64,000 nucleotides of DNA from Smittium mucronatum. Its lineage: Eukaryota; Kickxellomycota; Harpellomycetes; Harpellales; Legeriomycetaceae. Under the pieces are notes generated by a model. The model was given only the letters and a program-made list of their open reading frames with translations. It did no database searches and was not told the origin of the DNA. Shown one piece after another: positions 24,283-36,374 of this stretch (its first letter is position 1; each line of letters starts with the position of its first letter). The position numbers were made by a program, and so were the translations under genes. The stretch covers positions 1 to 64,000 of the forward strand of contig LSSL01000029.1 in NCBI GenBank assembly GCA_001953115.1, in the 5' to 3' direction.

Positions 24283-26180
24283 TTTTTTGCCCAATATTGA
24301 AATTTTACTAGCTAATAGTACGCAAAATATCTCGTTGGTAAATTGGAAATTATGTTTTTAATCACTTAGCCGAGCCGCCAATTAAAAAAAATGAGAATTT
24401 TTTTTTTGAGCATAGGTTTATGGAGGATTAGACTTAATCCAAGCTCTACTGTGTTGAGTTATGTCATCAGATATTCATTCTAGAAGTTGAAATAGACTCT
24501 AACTCCGTTCTTTTCTAATATTTGAACTCTTGTTAGTTGAAATTTCTCTATTAAAACTTTACTATATTTCTAATTTGGATACATGGTTATAAGACCTATG
24601 AACCTATTCGATATCCAGAACAGTAATTATAAAAGTTTTTTTCTATTAGAAAAAACTGAAACCATCCAATAAAATAAATCCGAGATACATAAAAAAACCA
24701 CCCACCAATAGATATGGTATTTTATATTGGTTTGTTGGTTGGGGTTATGAGTCCCTAGCCATTTTAGCCAATGGACTAAATGATAAAAAAACGGCCCGAT
24801 TTCGAAAGGAATGCTTTATTAGAATTTTAGAATTCTTCAAAAGTTTCTTTTTCTTTTTCTTTTTATACAGAATATATTAACTAATAAAAAATTAAGTTTC
24901 TTCTAAAGGAAAAAATCCAATAGATTTTTCAGATTCATAATCATATACTATTAATAACTCAATAGGGTTACATAAATATAACTTTTTTAAACAATTTTAT
25001 GTTTGAGTAATGGCATGTGTTTTTATGGTTTGTGATAATAACCAAAGTTCAGGTTATTTAAGGGTTTATAGTTAAAAAAGAAATATTATTCCATACCTCC
25101 AGAAAATTATTTTGAGTGTTTAATTCGATTTGATATAGGCCAACAGGTCGAGTGAAGAGATTTAGGGAAATGCGTTATTATAAATTGGAGTCCTGTTTTT
25201 AAGATAGCCACTGGGTAAAGTTTGCTAGTCGTATTGAAATTACTTAAGTAAAAAAGTATTATCTTATTCAAGAGCTAATATGATGCTGTTATTTTTACCA
25301 AAAACTGTAAATCAGCTCTTGAACAATCCGCTAAATATTGAAACTCAAGTAAAAACCATATTTGCAAGTTTCTTGAACTTTCATTATTAATGAGTATTCT
25401 CTTACCAATTCAAAGTATTTTTTTAAAATCGATTGCTGCTATTCAAGAGAAATTTAGTGGTATAACAGGATTATTTTTTCTAAAAGAGCTAAATGCCGGA
25501 GGCATGAAAATACGCCACTGTTTAAGTCAAGGGATACTTGAATATTCCGTAAATATTTAGCCATATTTAATCAGGTTTGCTAAAATTTAAAAAAAAATTC
25601 AAAGATGGTAAAAGCTTATTAACCAATCACTTGTGATTTTGTTTTTAGGGTTAAAAAATAACAGGAAAATGGACTATAAATGATTGCATAATTTGGTTTA
25701 CCAGTGATGAAGAGTTAAATTCAAAATTTAATACCGATCGCAAATAAATTACTGGTTATTATATAAATATTTTCAAATACAGAGTACCTACATTAGGAAA
25801 ATCTTACATACAAACGAGTTTGAGGTTTGAAGGAAATGATATTTAATAGACTATTAATAAAATTTTAAATCAAACTTGTTATAAATTGGCTATATTTATT
25901 TGGTTAAACCGGAAGATTGATATACAAAAGAAAATTTACCGGAATTTAATGTCTGTTTTTAATTACTACTGAATTCTAATTAAATATTTTTTCCTGGCGG
26001 TACTGAAAAGATAGAAACTATCATAGATGGGATTAAATTTGGTTGATAAATAGCGCTTCACAATCGATATTTAAAAAAAGATGAGTTCCTTTGCTGTATT
26101 ATTGGAATTTTGTAAGGTTGAATGTGGAAATTATTGATGGGGAGGATGAGGAGTGTTGATATAGCACCAAATAGGTGTCA
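24283..26180. other. Intergenic, no gene seen
   Basis: Moderately AT-rich unique sequence. A short CTTTTT repeat lies at about 24845-24866. No supportable coding frame. Confidence 0.6.
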
Positions 26181-26384
26181 GGACTGAAGGCCTACAGAAC
26201 ATTTCGCCTACTGAACCAACCTATTAAAAACCAAGAATAAAAAGCAAAAGGCCAGTAAAAATAAAGAACTCCATTGTAATATGCACTTTTTCTAAAAGCA
26301 ATTAATCGAAAAATTTTAGTGGTCAAAAAGTAGGCGAAATTTCTTGGAGGTAGAATGGAAATAGGCCTCCAGTCACGTCACTCA
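26181..26384. repeat. Imperfect inverted repeat, possible small transposon relic
   Basis: GACTGAAGGCCTA and ATTTCGCCTACT at 26181-26211 recur in reverse complement at 26320-26384 (GACTGGAGGCCTA and ATTTCGCCTACT). One arm has about 18 extra bases between the two blocks. Together they could fold into a hairpin of about 200 bases. No target duplication is clear. Confidence 0.5.
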
Positions 26385-29300
26385 CCAAATCCCTTTGTTC
26401 ACAAGATTGATTATTTTCTGCCCCGAAGAATTTAGCAAACTTCATTTAATAAAATAACGAGAATACGATTAGTTCATTTAATGAATTAAAATTATTAATT
26501 ATTAAAACGAATTTTATTATAGCTTTGAAAAATAAAATAAAAACAGCAGACTCAATAAAACACTCAAGTAGACCTATGGTCCTGTATACCTGTATAAAAT
26601 ATTTTTTATCATAAGTTTCAAGTGAATAAAAATGTTGATTCAGGAAAATCACCACATTTTTTATTTGTAATCAAAACATTCTCGTATATAACGCACAAAT
26701 TCCGATTATATATCTTGTTAATCCCCGAGAAAGATATGATGTAGATTACTAAAAATGAAAACGTTGCTTGAGGTCTAGTTCAGCATGAGGTGTAAATTTA
26801 TGGGCTGAGTCAGATTTTTTATTCTTTCGTCAATAATAATAAGGGAACGTGTCGTGTCAATGTGACGTTGAGTTTAGATATTTCAAGCAATTAATTTGGT
26901 TATTTTTTCGTGATGCTGAATTTTGGGTGTGTTTTATGAATTATGCTCATGTTTGTGTAACAATGATTAGTCGTAGATTTAGAAAAAAACGGGGGTTTTT
27001 GCTCCAATCATTCAAATATAAAACTTGGGAGATTCTTGTGTATTGACATTTAGCAACTTAGTTTAGAATTGTGATCTAAACATGATTCAAACATCAACCA
27101 ATCAAAAAACCCCGATTGTTTCGTACAGACCTGGATTTTCAAGATGGTTTCATGATGTCGTCTTTTCTTAATTTAAAAAATGAATAGGTCTGATTTCATC
27201 TGGAAAGATCCGCCAATGGTTTTAACGTTTTGTACGTAATGTTTTTGTTATCACAGAATTCAGCCCATTAACTCTTTGTGTGCAATGATAAAAAACATAC
27301 TATTTTTCCCAGTAATTAGTCCATATTTACCCATTGATGGATGCATCAAAACATTCATTGGTTTATTCCAAATAGCTAAATTAATTTACAAATTGTAGCG
27401 AATGGTATAACTTTAAATTCTTTGAGTTTAAATTGGACGAGGTGTCAAAATCATTTTTTTATTTCCGTTCTGTCAAAAAATGGCTGCTTTTATTTAAAGT
27501 GAATTTGGAAACAAACCAATGGGTAGATCATAACCGTAGTCCTGCATAAGCTTTAAATTTCTATTGTTAACATAAAAAACTTTTTTTGTATTTTCGACCC
27601 TAAGGAGGCAGATAATTTAAACGGAATATGGGTTATTAGAACACTCAACATTACATTTGTATTATAAAACGTATTATTACATACTTCTATTAATCAAGTA
27701 TTTCATTTATTGTTAACTAGTAAAAATTCACGATTATTTCCTTTTATGAATTTGAAATAGAATTCTAATCGATAATTTTTTTGATAAAAAATTACACACC
27801 GCTTTTCCAGAAAATCAACAGTAAAAAATTTGGTTGAAATCTCCTAATTACCAATAACTTCATTGATTGACGTAACAATAAAAAAATATAGGTTTATTGG
27901 AAATCTTTGCATAATAACACCTAATATATCCAAAACAAGCCAATAGAATCTAGTAATGCTTTGACACATGACAAACTAAAAAGCCCGATGATGCCTACAA
28001 AACAAAATAATATTAAAGAAAAGAATCACCAGATTTCCAGTGTCATAAATTGGTGCTAAATACCTTTTAGCAAAAGAGGGATAAATTGATTTAAACAAAA
28101 AACTCAACCTCAATGTTTGTCCATTCAAGCCCCATGTTGTACATGTGAGATAATTTTATAAAAATTTCATTGGTCATAATTTTGAAAGAGTTGTTTGCCG
28201 GAACTAATTTGGGTTTTTTTGAAGGCAAAGTGGAAGGATCGATTTTAGCCCTCAGTTCTTTTGAGATTTGGTTGGATCAATAACGGTCCGTGTATTTCTG
28301 CCAATGCTTGGTTTTTGCCTTTTCAGCCAGTACTTTGCTGGATCAGAAGTTATTCATTGGACAAAAGATAGTGAATGTATTTTGGATTAGAAATAGACCA
28401 GTGCGGCACAAACCATCATTCTCCGAAATTAAATTCGAGTTATTTCTAACTTAGTCTGAATGCTAGCTAATGTTCCCAAAATGATACGGTCTAACATTTC
28501 TAAAACGAAATGATCTTAATGCATAGTAATTTTTGGTACACCAATTCCTAGTTGCAAATTTGTTACACATTTTACAAATAATCTCATTATATTGGCTAAA
28601 TTCAAATGGAAACAATCAACGGTTAATCTAAATCATTGTGTAATATTTTCCCCCTTTCTCACTATCTATGTTTCATAAATTCCATTTGACTCCTAGCCTT
28701 GATATTATCTTTTAATAACACCAGCAGTGTTTTTTACCTGTTTATAAATATATAACTATGTGCATCAGTATACATTTAATTATGTGATCTTACTGTAAAT
28801 AACTCTGTCTTATTATCTATTTTTTGTTTTGCGAGTCCTTTTAAATACTTGCTTGCCCTAATCACATCTGCTTTATAGAGTTGTTTTCTTTTATTCAAAC
28901 CCAAACTCCATACCTGTAGGATTGCCTGCATTTTTTATAGACCATTATCCAGAGAGTGGCGCCTGATATACAATAATTAAATTTTTTCCTTTCCCTCGAA
29001 TTGAACTATTACCTTCCTATTTTTTCACCCACCTCCTATCTTCTACAAAATCTAAATAAACGCCTCTCTACACTCTGGATTATATCAGAGGCTCTATTAT
29101 TGAACTCTATATTTTATTTGGGTTGAATAATAATTTTCTCCGGCAAAATCACTTCAAATTATGCAACTAAGAGAATTCGCCATCTACTACCCTCTTTCAT
29201 TCTATTGTATTATCTCCATATTCTCTTTTTACAAGAGTCTTTAACATTTCTATCCCTTTCTCACAGGTTCCATAATTAGAGCTTCTTTTTTTTTTCTATC

Positions 29301-29530
29301 TCGCTGTAAATTTATATCACTTGTAAAATAGCTGCTTCATTCGTCAAGACTTTCTTTATTCACAGTTTGTACAACATTGCTGTTTAATTGCTTGACTATA
29401 TTTTTGATTTCAACTCAATCACTTACTAATCGCCTTTCGATAAGTGGGATTTATCCAGCTCTCTTGTGGATAAAACTTTGGATTTCTCATTGTGTGTGTT
29501 GTTATCTCTCTTTTCCTTTAATCATAAAAA
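26385..29530. other. Intergenic, including the upstream region of the arrestin gene
   Basis: No convincing gene. A frame at 26849-27046 has only a GTG start and no recognisable motif. A frame at 28148-28455 is interrupted by one TAA. From about 28640 to the arrestin start the plus strand becomes clearly pyrimidine-rich, with many CTTT and TCTC runs, as is common in fungal promoter and 5' UTR regions. I cannot place a TATA box or start site with confidence. Confidence 0.5.
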
Positions 29531-30712
29531 ATGTTATCCGGCTCGCACTTGGATATAATCTTACAAAATGACACTGTCTTGTTCCACGGAGATGAGTCTA
29601 TGACAAGTTCAAAGCTAATATACGGCAAAGCGCTTATATATTTAAAGTCTTGTTGCAAAATCAAGTCTATATACATCAGAATATCAGGTACTAGTAGTTG
29701 CTCTCCACCCGTCGATCCAAATAAAAAATCTGGAAATGGCTGTCCAGAGGTCCCGTTTCCAAGGACCGTGTTTTTAGACCATACTGAGTCACTGTTCCAA
29801 TCTAAAAATAAGAATGGCTCACCTTTTTCCGCTAAGACTTACGAATATGAGTTCATGTTTAAAATTGATGGTAGTCTTCCAGCTACTGTTTCCACTGGAT
29901 ACGGAAACATCGAGTATAAACTGGATTTGGTTTTAGAAAAGACTGGTCTTTTATCAAAAAATTCTACTAAATCCATTCCCATATACGTTCGCAGGATAAT
30001 AGATTTCGGTCGTTCATCTTTCCCCTCGATTATTCTCCCTTCAATGAGTCTTGACCAATCTGCTGATATTCTCGCCACCCGCAGCTCTGACCTCACTGTT
30101 AATGATCTTGAATTTCCTTCTGTATTTTCCGGTCTTGAGTCTATATCTAACATCGAACCCATCCCTGGCTCTCTTAATCCATCACCCTCTCAACAACTAG
30201 TGAAAAACTTTGGTAGCAGATTGCAACTCAAGTTAACAACAGGCAGTTCAATCATTTCTTCTGCCCGAAGTCTCCTCGTTACTGTTGAACTATATCCACT
30301 GCATCAGTCTACACGTGTTATCAATTATGGTGTCTCCTTATGCGAAAGAATGGAGATTTTGTCACCTTCCACCGGCCCTCAAGTTTATTGTCGTATCATC
30401 AGTAGTGCCATCGGCAACCTTTCAACTGCTCTTGCTACATCAAAGGAGATCAGCCTATCTGGAAACTCGCATGAGCTTGATCTCCGCACCAATTCTGGCT
30501 GTGGTGATGCACATGTCGATGTTGATAACAACTGCTTTAGAATATCTCACTACCTTAAGTTCCATTGTGCAATCACATATAAAGATCGTCGCATGGAGAG
30601 CTCTGCCGCCATGCCCATCTTTGTCGTTCCTAACGAATACTTTTCTGAGTTTAATAGTCTTCCGTTATATTGCGATATCCAGGGTGAAAGACCTCCCGCA
30701 TATTGCCTGTAA
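29531..30712 (+). CDS. Alpha-arrestin-like protein with C-terminal LPxY and PPxY motifs
   Basis: Intact single-exon gene of 393 residues. Residues about 6-155 match an Arrestin_N fold: LDIILQNDTVLFHG opens the first strands, then KALIYLKSCCKIKSIYIRIS, and GNIEYKLDLVLEKTGLLSKN, the characteristic IxYxLxxxLEK strand before IPIYVRR. A Ser-rich linker follows. Residues about 229-368 match Arrestin_C (LQLKLTTGSSIISSARSLLV, then VINYGVSLCERMEI, then SAAMPIFVVP). LPLY at 377-380 and PPAY at 388-391 lie at the extreme C-terminus. In fungi such motifs recruit a NEDD4/Rsp5-family ubiquitin ligase, so the likely role is an adaptor in ubiquitin-driven endocytosis or sorting of membrane transporters. ATG 29531 is preceded by an A-run and the arrestin fold starts within ten residues. 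Codon use is far less AT-biased than the surroundings. No neighbouring gene is in reach. Confidence 0.85.
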   Translation: MLSGSHLDIILQNDTVLFHGDESMTSSKLIYGKALIYLKSCCKIKSIYIRISGTSSCSPPVDPNKKSGNGCPEVPFPRTVFLDHTESLFQSKNKNGSPFSAKTYEYEFMFKIDGSLPATVSTGYGNIEYKLDLVLEKTGLLSKNSTKSIPIYVRRIIDFGRSSFPSIILPSMSLDQSADILATRSSDLTVNDLEFPSVFSGLESISNIEPIPGSLNPSPSQQLVKNFGSRLQLKLTTGSSIISSARSLLVTVELYPLHQSTRVINYGVSLCERMEILSPSTGPQVYCRIISSAIGNLSTALATSKEISLSGNSHELDLRTNSGCGDAHVDVDNNCFRISHYLKFHCAITYKDRRMESSAAMPIFVVPNEYFSEFNSLPLYCDIQGERPPAYCL

Positions 30713-30934
30713 ATTTCAATTCCCCATATCTTGTGTATTTTGAACATCAGCTAGTTTCCATTATAATTGGTTCCTCTTTTCTTTAACTTATGCACTCAAA
30801 CTGTATTTTTTTTCATACTAAGCAATGAATTTACATGTGCTTCTTTAATCCCTCGCCGTTTCATCTTTTTATAGTATTATATTACGGATAAATTCACAAG
30901 TTTAATTTTCCTACTTTTCATCACTTAGACTTTT

Positions 30935-30940
30935 AATAAA
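30935..30940 (+). terminator. Candidate poly(A) signal of the arrestin gene
   Basis: The first clean AATAAA downstream, about 220 bases after the TAA stop. Such hexamers are common by chance in AT-rich DNA. Confidence 0.3.
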
Positions 30941-31377
30941 CTCGATGAAATTGTTGTAATTTTCGCTATAGGGACATGTGCTTTTTTTCTTAATGAGAAT
31001 TGAACTAAATCGTCGGTCATCAAAAGTATGTATTATTCAGTAAGCACTTTATTTCTTTTTAAATTTTTTTGTCTTGATTCCCTCTTCAAATTTATCTTGA
31101 GATTTAATGATTGGCTATATTCAGATTAAACTAAAAAATCGGCTAGCTTTTGTGTATATTTGAGTTAAAAGGCAATAATTGATTTCTATCGAATCTTCAA
31201 TTATGAACCTTTTTGTTTCTTCAGCCCCAATAAGACTAATGTAAGTTCGTTTGGATTACATGAATTTTATTATTTGATAGATTCTTTTTTATCAAACTGA
31301 AAAGCTTTATTCTCGATTTTTATTTGGTGAGGAGCTGTGGTGCCCCGAAAAGGCTGATTTTGTAAAGCTTCAGCATA
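30941..31377. other. Downstream flank of the arrestin gene, nothing recognised
   Basis: Short intergenic stretch without a gene or clear repeat, ending at the next MITE. Confidence 0.6.
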
Positions 31378-31692
31378 AATGGGAGGTTCTCTTTATGAGT
31401 AAGATCTTTTCCTATTAATTTTTTAAGCTTTCCTAATTTGGAAATATTTAGATAGGATGTATAAAATTATTAACTAATATGGAATTGTCTCTACAAAAGA
31501 ATTTTTCTATTGGCAAAATGGTAAATCATAGAGCTCTAATAAGTTTTCAAAATTTTGCCAATAGATGATTTCTTTTGAAACTCCTATCCCAAAATACCCA
31601 ATGAATTATACTTTTTCTTAGACCATGTTCCCAAATTAGGAAAGCAGTAAATTTTTAATAGTTGAGTGTTCGTTCTCAGAGAATCTTCCATT
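31378..31692. mobile_element. TA-flanked MITE (family A, copy 2) with a central hairpin
   Basis: A diverged relative of the element at 23696. The left end AATGGGAGGTTCTC and the reverse complement of the right end, AATGGAAGATTCTC, pair, with TA outside on both sides. Further in, GCTTTCCTAATTTGG occurs on the left and in reverse complement on the right. The centre holds a second inverted repeat: TCTATTGGCAAAAT at 31506-31519 pairs perfectly with 31552-31565, and weaker pairing extends about 12 bases outward. Near its right end CCAAATTAGGAAAGCAGTAA resembles CCTAATTAGGAATGTGGTAA of copy 1. Non-coding. Confidence 0.6.
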
Positions 31693-33975
31693 TACTTACA
31701 CTAAATACGCGTTAAAAAAAAATCTCCCTTATACTGCAGAACCACTGAATACTTTATCACTCTGACAAGTGAGTAGAGTGTACTTGTTTTTCGCCAATGA
31801 TTTTTTATAAGTATTGACTTTTGTTCAAAGTGTTTGGATATCAGCAACCAATATAATTAATTTCTTTTGAGCTCCATTTAGTTTATTCGTCAGGTAGTTT
31901 CTATGATTACGAAACAATCATGTGTTTTTAGTACTCCCATTTGCTAAGTATTTATAAATAATCTATCTACTAATTTCAACAATTTAGCCAACAAAATGTT
32001 TTATTATAAATTGGAAATCAGGGTAACATAAAAATGGAACGAAATGGCCCACCTGCGGCGAAAGGGACAAACTAATAACAGTGTCCCCAATGGCAAAGTA
32101 CTAAAAATTTAATTGAGAAGTACCTTTTTTTTTAACTTAGATTTATTGTATTGATAAGTGTATTCTCTCAAAAATGATCCCGTATTTGCTCTGCTTCAAT
32201 GCACATTTGATGATGTGTTAAAGTCCAATAATAATTGTGTATTCAAAATTTAACATTTATATTGGCTTATTGTTGAGCTCCATCTTTTGTGCCCGGATTT
32301 TAACAGAGCTCTTTAGTTCACTTAACACAATAATTCTGGCTCATTGCAATTTGTATAGGTGCTTGTTTAATTAAATTGGGATAGCCAATAATTTTGACTT
32401 TGATCTACTAAAAAAAAATTAAGTATAACGTTTATTGGATAGTAACACCAAGGCAATTTAGTACTAATTAATCCCTTCGGGTGTGTGTGTACGAAAAGTC
32501 CATTTAATCTTCGATCAATGCTAGCATTCAAATATAATATCAGTGCCTACAACTGGGAAAATTTCTATTATATCCGAATATAAACTAAAAATGGATTCGA
32601 ATATTGATATTTTCTAATAGTAGATCAGATACAAGTTATAAATTATCATTGATGAAACGAAAAATACTTAACCTTGAATTGTCAAATCGATTTTCTGGAT
32701 AGACACATATCATCAGCTCTCCATCATGAGAAATTGAGGTTAATTACCCATTCTTTTACTGGAATCTTTGTGAAGAACCCCCTCCAAAAATAACTAGAAG
32801 GGAAAAAAATTAACACAAGGATTTTACCATAGGATTGCTTAGGTATACTGCCGCTTATAAAGTTACTTCTTTCCACATCCCTAATAAAAGTCAAAAAAAT
32901 CTTGACCAAATGTGGAAAGTATAAACTTTATAAAGTTAGGTATAATTTTCAATAAAAATCCTTTGATAAGTGCAAAGCTATAAGTGAATTTACCCCCTTC
33001 TTTATACGTGTTATAGACGCGTAATGATCTTGGTAATTAAATAGGGCTAAATATATCGGAAACGATTGCAACTGGAAGCTTTTTATTTCCTTAAATAAAT
33101 AAAAACATTCAATTTGAGAATATTATAAATTATATATTATATATTAATATTGATTTAAAAAAAAACATTGGGGTTTGGATATTTGTGGCAAGAAGAGAAG
33201 CTAAAGTACTGCTAAACCTAAAGGAAGTCAGTCATTTCATCCAATTCATTGCTTTATTATGTAAATGGTGTTAATAAAATGTAAACCTCTTTTTAAAAAC
33301 AATAATTCAGGCTTTAACAAAAAAACCTGTTTTTTATTAATTTTAAATCGAAACTAATCATATCCTTCCCTTACTATTATTTAGATTATTTTTGAACCTA
33401 TCCTTGGCATTTCAAGAATATTAAGTTTGGGAATTAAGTATATTTTTTTCTGTGTATTATATATATTTATAGCTAAAATCAATTTATCTTTACTTAGATT
33501 ATCTTAATTTACTAAAATAGCTAAAGTTTTACATCTTTATTACCTTAAATACTGGGTATGCAAAAGTGATACACTTCTTGAGCTCGATGGAAATCAAAAG
33601 CCTTTGCCAAATTCTAATTTTCTGAATCTTATTGGATATTCCTATCATTTGTCAAAATATTAACCAATCCTCTACAAATCTGAAAAAATAAATCTATTTG
33701 GTACCTGAAAAAGATTAACTTGCTTGACTAATCCGTGCCATTATTTTACTATATACATCCACATATGGGCCCCTTAGGCTGTCAAATTTGTAAATAGATC
33801 CAATATGCTGTAAATTGACCACTATTTTTTTAACAAATGTTATAGATATCCGAAGACCTGTATATATTTTAAATTGACTGTGAACTTTGAGTTTCTATCG
33901 AGTTCAACCTGCTGACAATTTGTACGCCTTTGGCCCAGAAATGGTCTAAGGTCAGTAAATTAGATAAAATGGATT
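31693..33975. other. Intergenic, no gene seen
   Basis: Unique, moderately AT-rich sequence. A minus-strand frame at 32724-32909 shows no recognisable motif. AT content rises towards the right. Confidence 0.6.
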
Positions 33976-33979
33976 TTAA

Positions 33980-34190
33980 CCCTTTCAAGGTTCGGAGTAC
34001 AGGAATTGGCATTCATTATTAACCCATTTAGCCCCTGGCTCATTTCAAATACTATTCGCTATAAAATAGATAAAGTGTTTATTCTTTTGAGACTTAGCCA
34101 ATAAAAATTTAACTGGATCGAAGAAAAATTAATTTTATGTAATCTAAAAGTCCAAACTAGTTAATTTTTGTATCTTTGGTCTTGAAAGTA
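33980..34190. mobile_element. TTAA-flanked piggyBac-like MITE (family B, copy 2)
   Basis: Begins CCCTTTCAAGG directly after TTAA (33976-33979) and ends ...CTTGAAAGTA before TTAA (34191-34194), so the termini pair as CCCTTTCAAGG against TACTTTCAAGA. An internal TTAACCCATTTAGCCCCTGG at about 34019 resembles the left end of copy 1. This may therefore be a nested or composite copy, which would explain its greater length (211 bp). Confidence 0.5.
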
Positions 34191-34352
34191 TTAAATCACA
34201 TAGGGCATTTTTAAAAAATATGCACTTATAAATGGCCTAATCATTTATATCAGGTAATATTAATTGCTTAATTGGTCAACCATGTCCCTGTTTATTTGAG
34301 AGATTCTTTCCAAAAAACTATACTTTAACTTTTTACCGGAGATTTCATATAA

Positions 34353-34511
34353 CTTTTTTCAGGGATGGTGGTACAAAATGGCTTTCATTTTTCGTTCAAA
34401 GTTAACACTGGTTAATATTAGTATTTTATTGGCTAAACTGTTAAATTATGCCTATTATAGATGTTGATATACAAAAATAGGAATAAGGATAAATTTTAGG
34501 CCTGGAAAAGG
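34353..34511. mobile_element. piggyBac-like MITE (family B, copy 3, eroded)
   Basis: Aligns along its length with the element at 24115. The left end TTTCAGGGATGGTGGTACAA parallels TTTCAGGGCCTGGTGCACAA. The right end AAATTTTAGGCCTGGAAAAGG parallels a similar run ending ACCCGGAAAGGG. The flanking TTAA copies have decayed to ATAA and TCAA. Length is about 159 bp against 164 bp in copy 1. Confidence 0.55.
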
Positions 34512-34515
34512 TCAA

Positions 34516-36374
34516 TATATCAATTTATAAAAATATAAGGCACCCAAAAGAAAATTTCCTGTGATTTTTTTCGTAATAGCTATTGGAAAAAAAATAGTTT
34601 AACCGAAGTGCTTGTGAAAAAATTAGAAATTAGGATATTCATCGTTATATGAAAGGATTTAAGCATATTAATATATTTTATAACAAAACTACATCTTTAC
34701 TCTGTACTCAGTTTTTATCGTGCGCATGCAGTCAGAATGGCTCAAGCTGGTTTTGCAATAATCAACCTTAAATCTTACTGTGGTTAGCATTATCCTATAA
34801 TGTACATATTTTTATATAAAAACAAATTGCAAATATAAAAGAATATAAAGAAATATTATAAAAAATAGATAATTTTTTAACTAAATCTTCCGATTTGGGG
34901 ATATGAAAAGATGAGGGTTTTTTATAGTAAAAAGAATTGCTATCGTCCAAACTATAATAAACTCGAAATAATATTAAAAATAGCTATATCTCATGATTCA
35001 TATTATACAAAAACTTATATATCCCTTGCTATAACTAATGATCGGGACTAGAGGGATATTTTATAACCGATATGTTATAATAGAAACTATCCTAAAACTA
35101 ACTATCTTGAATACTCTTATATTCTCTTTTTTTTTAATATTTAACGAATTCAATGGTATTTGCATTATTCAATAAATCGTAATTCCAGAAGCTTAATTGG
35201 GCTTATAGGATTAATTAAAGATTAAGAATTATATTTCTTTTATAAAAATAAAAAGCGGATAATTTTACCATTGCTATTAAAATTTGAATCATTGTGGTCC
35301 TGTTGAGAAACAGCATAAACTGTGTGGCCAAAATTACAAAGATAGTCTCAATGATACAAGATATTGACCAGGAAAAAAAATAAAGAAAGATTTAAACCTT
35401 TTTCCTTGAAAATCGCTATATTACTAAGTACTAAAAAATGTCTAAGCCCTCTACACTAATATATTAATATCAAAAAAAATATTACCTATATATTTATTGA
35501 AAAGATAACGCAGTTTTATTTATTATTATAAAGGGAAACAGTGATCAAGGCTAAAAATTGAGACGAAATCAGAAATATTTGCTTATACAATTGAATTTTT
35601 ATGGCTATAATAGTGTTAACGCTTATACTTTCAAAAAATTTAGGATCTTTCTAACACAAAATAATTGAGCGATATTTCGCAACACCATTCGAACTATTCA
35701 ATTCGATTCCAAAAGAATGTAGTTTTTTTCTCTTTGCTACGCAATATATAATTCCTAAATTAATAAAACCCGGATGGATTTTATTTTTTTTAATTTTTCT
35801 AGTAAATATCTAAACTATGTTTAATTTGTATAGTGATTTAAGGTTTGTTTATTATTATCATTAAAAATCGATAAAAATAGTATTCTTTACTTTTAAATGA
35901 TAATTTTTATTTGATACTATAATTTTCCATACCCAAAATTTTAACAGAAGAATCGATTATTGTGATTTTAAAATGATTTTTAAAGTGAAAATTTTTGTTT
36001 TATCAATTCAGCTGTAATAATATCTGCCATTTTATTTTTTGGCCAAGCTTTAATTTTTAATAAACTGGCAGTAAACTATTCCTATATTATCTTTAGTTAT
36101 TTAGAAAAAAATTCAGTATAAATTATCAAAAAAAATTAATGATAATTTTAAAGAGCTCCAATTAGCGCTAATTTAATTTAATTTAATTGCACTGGATTTT
36201 GGTTTACATAAAATTATCTCTCCATAAATAAAAAATGTTTTATATTTATTAAAAAAGTTAAAAAGTTAGAAAATTATATATTTTTGCAATTAATTTTTAT
36301 TGCCTGTCTATATGGGTTAATATTATATATAAAGATAATCTTTTCCATAAAGTCCTATAGGTTAATTTTGCTTA
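34516..36374. other. AT-rich intergenic sequence, no gene seen
   Basis: The composition changes here from the less AT-rich island to the AT-rich desert. No coding frame, RNA gene or clear repeat. Confidence 0.6.

Noticed and set aside
26849..27046. 65-codon frame with Cys-rich start
   Set aside because: Starts only with GTG and shows no family motif or homologous repeat.
28148..28455. Two consecutive ~45-codon stretches in one frame, considered as a decayed transposase
   Set aside because: No catalytic motif is visible and such pairs are expected by chance in a region of this size and composition.
29377..29571. 64-codon plus-strand frame just upstream of the arrestin
   Set aside because: It overlaps the arrestin start in another frame and has no motif; chance.
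29839..30743. Additional frames of 65-152 codons on both strands within the arrestin locus
   Set aside because: They overlap the arrestin frame, have no recognisable motif, and reflect the higher GC of the true gene.
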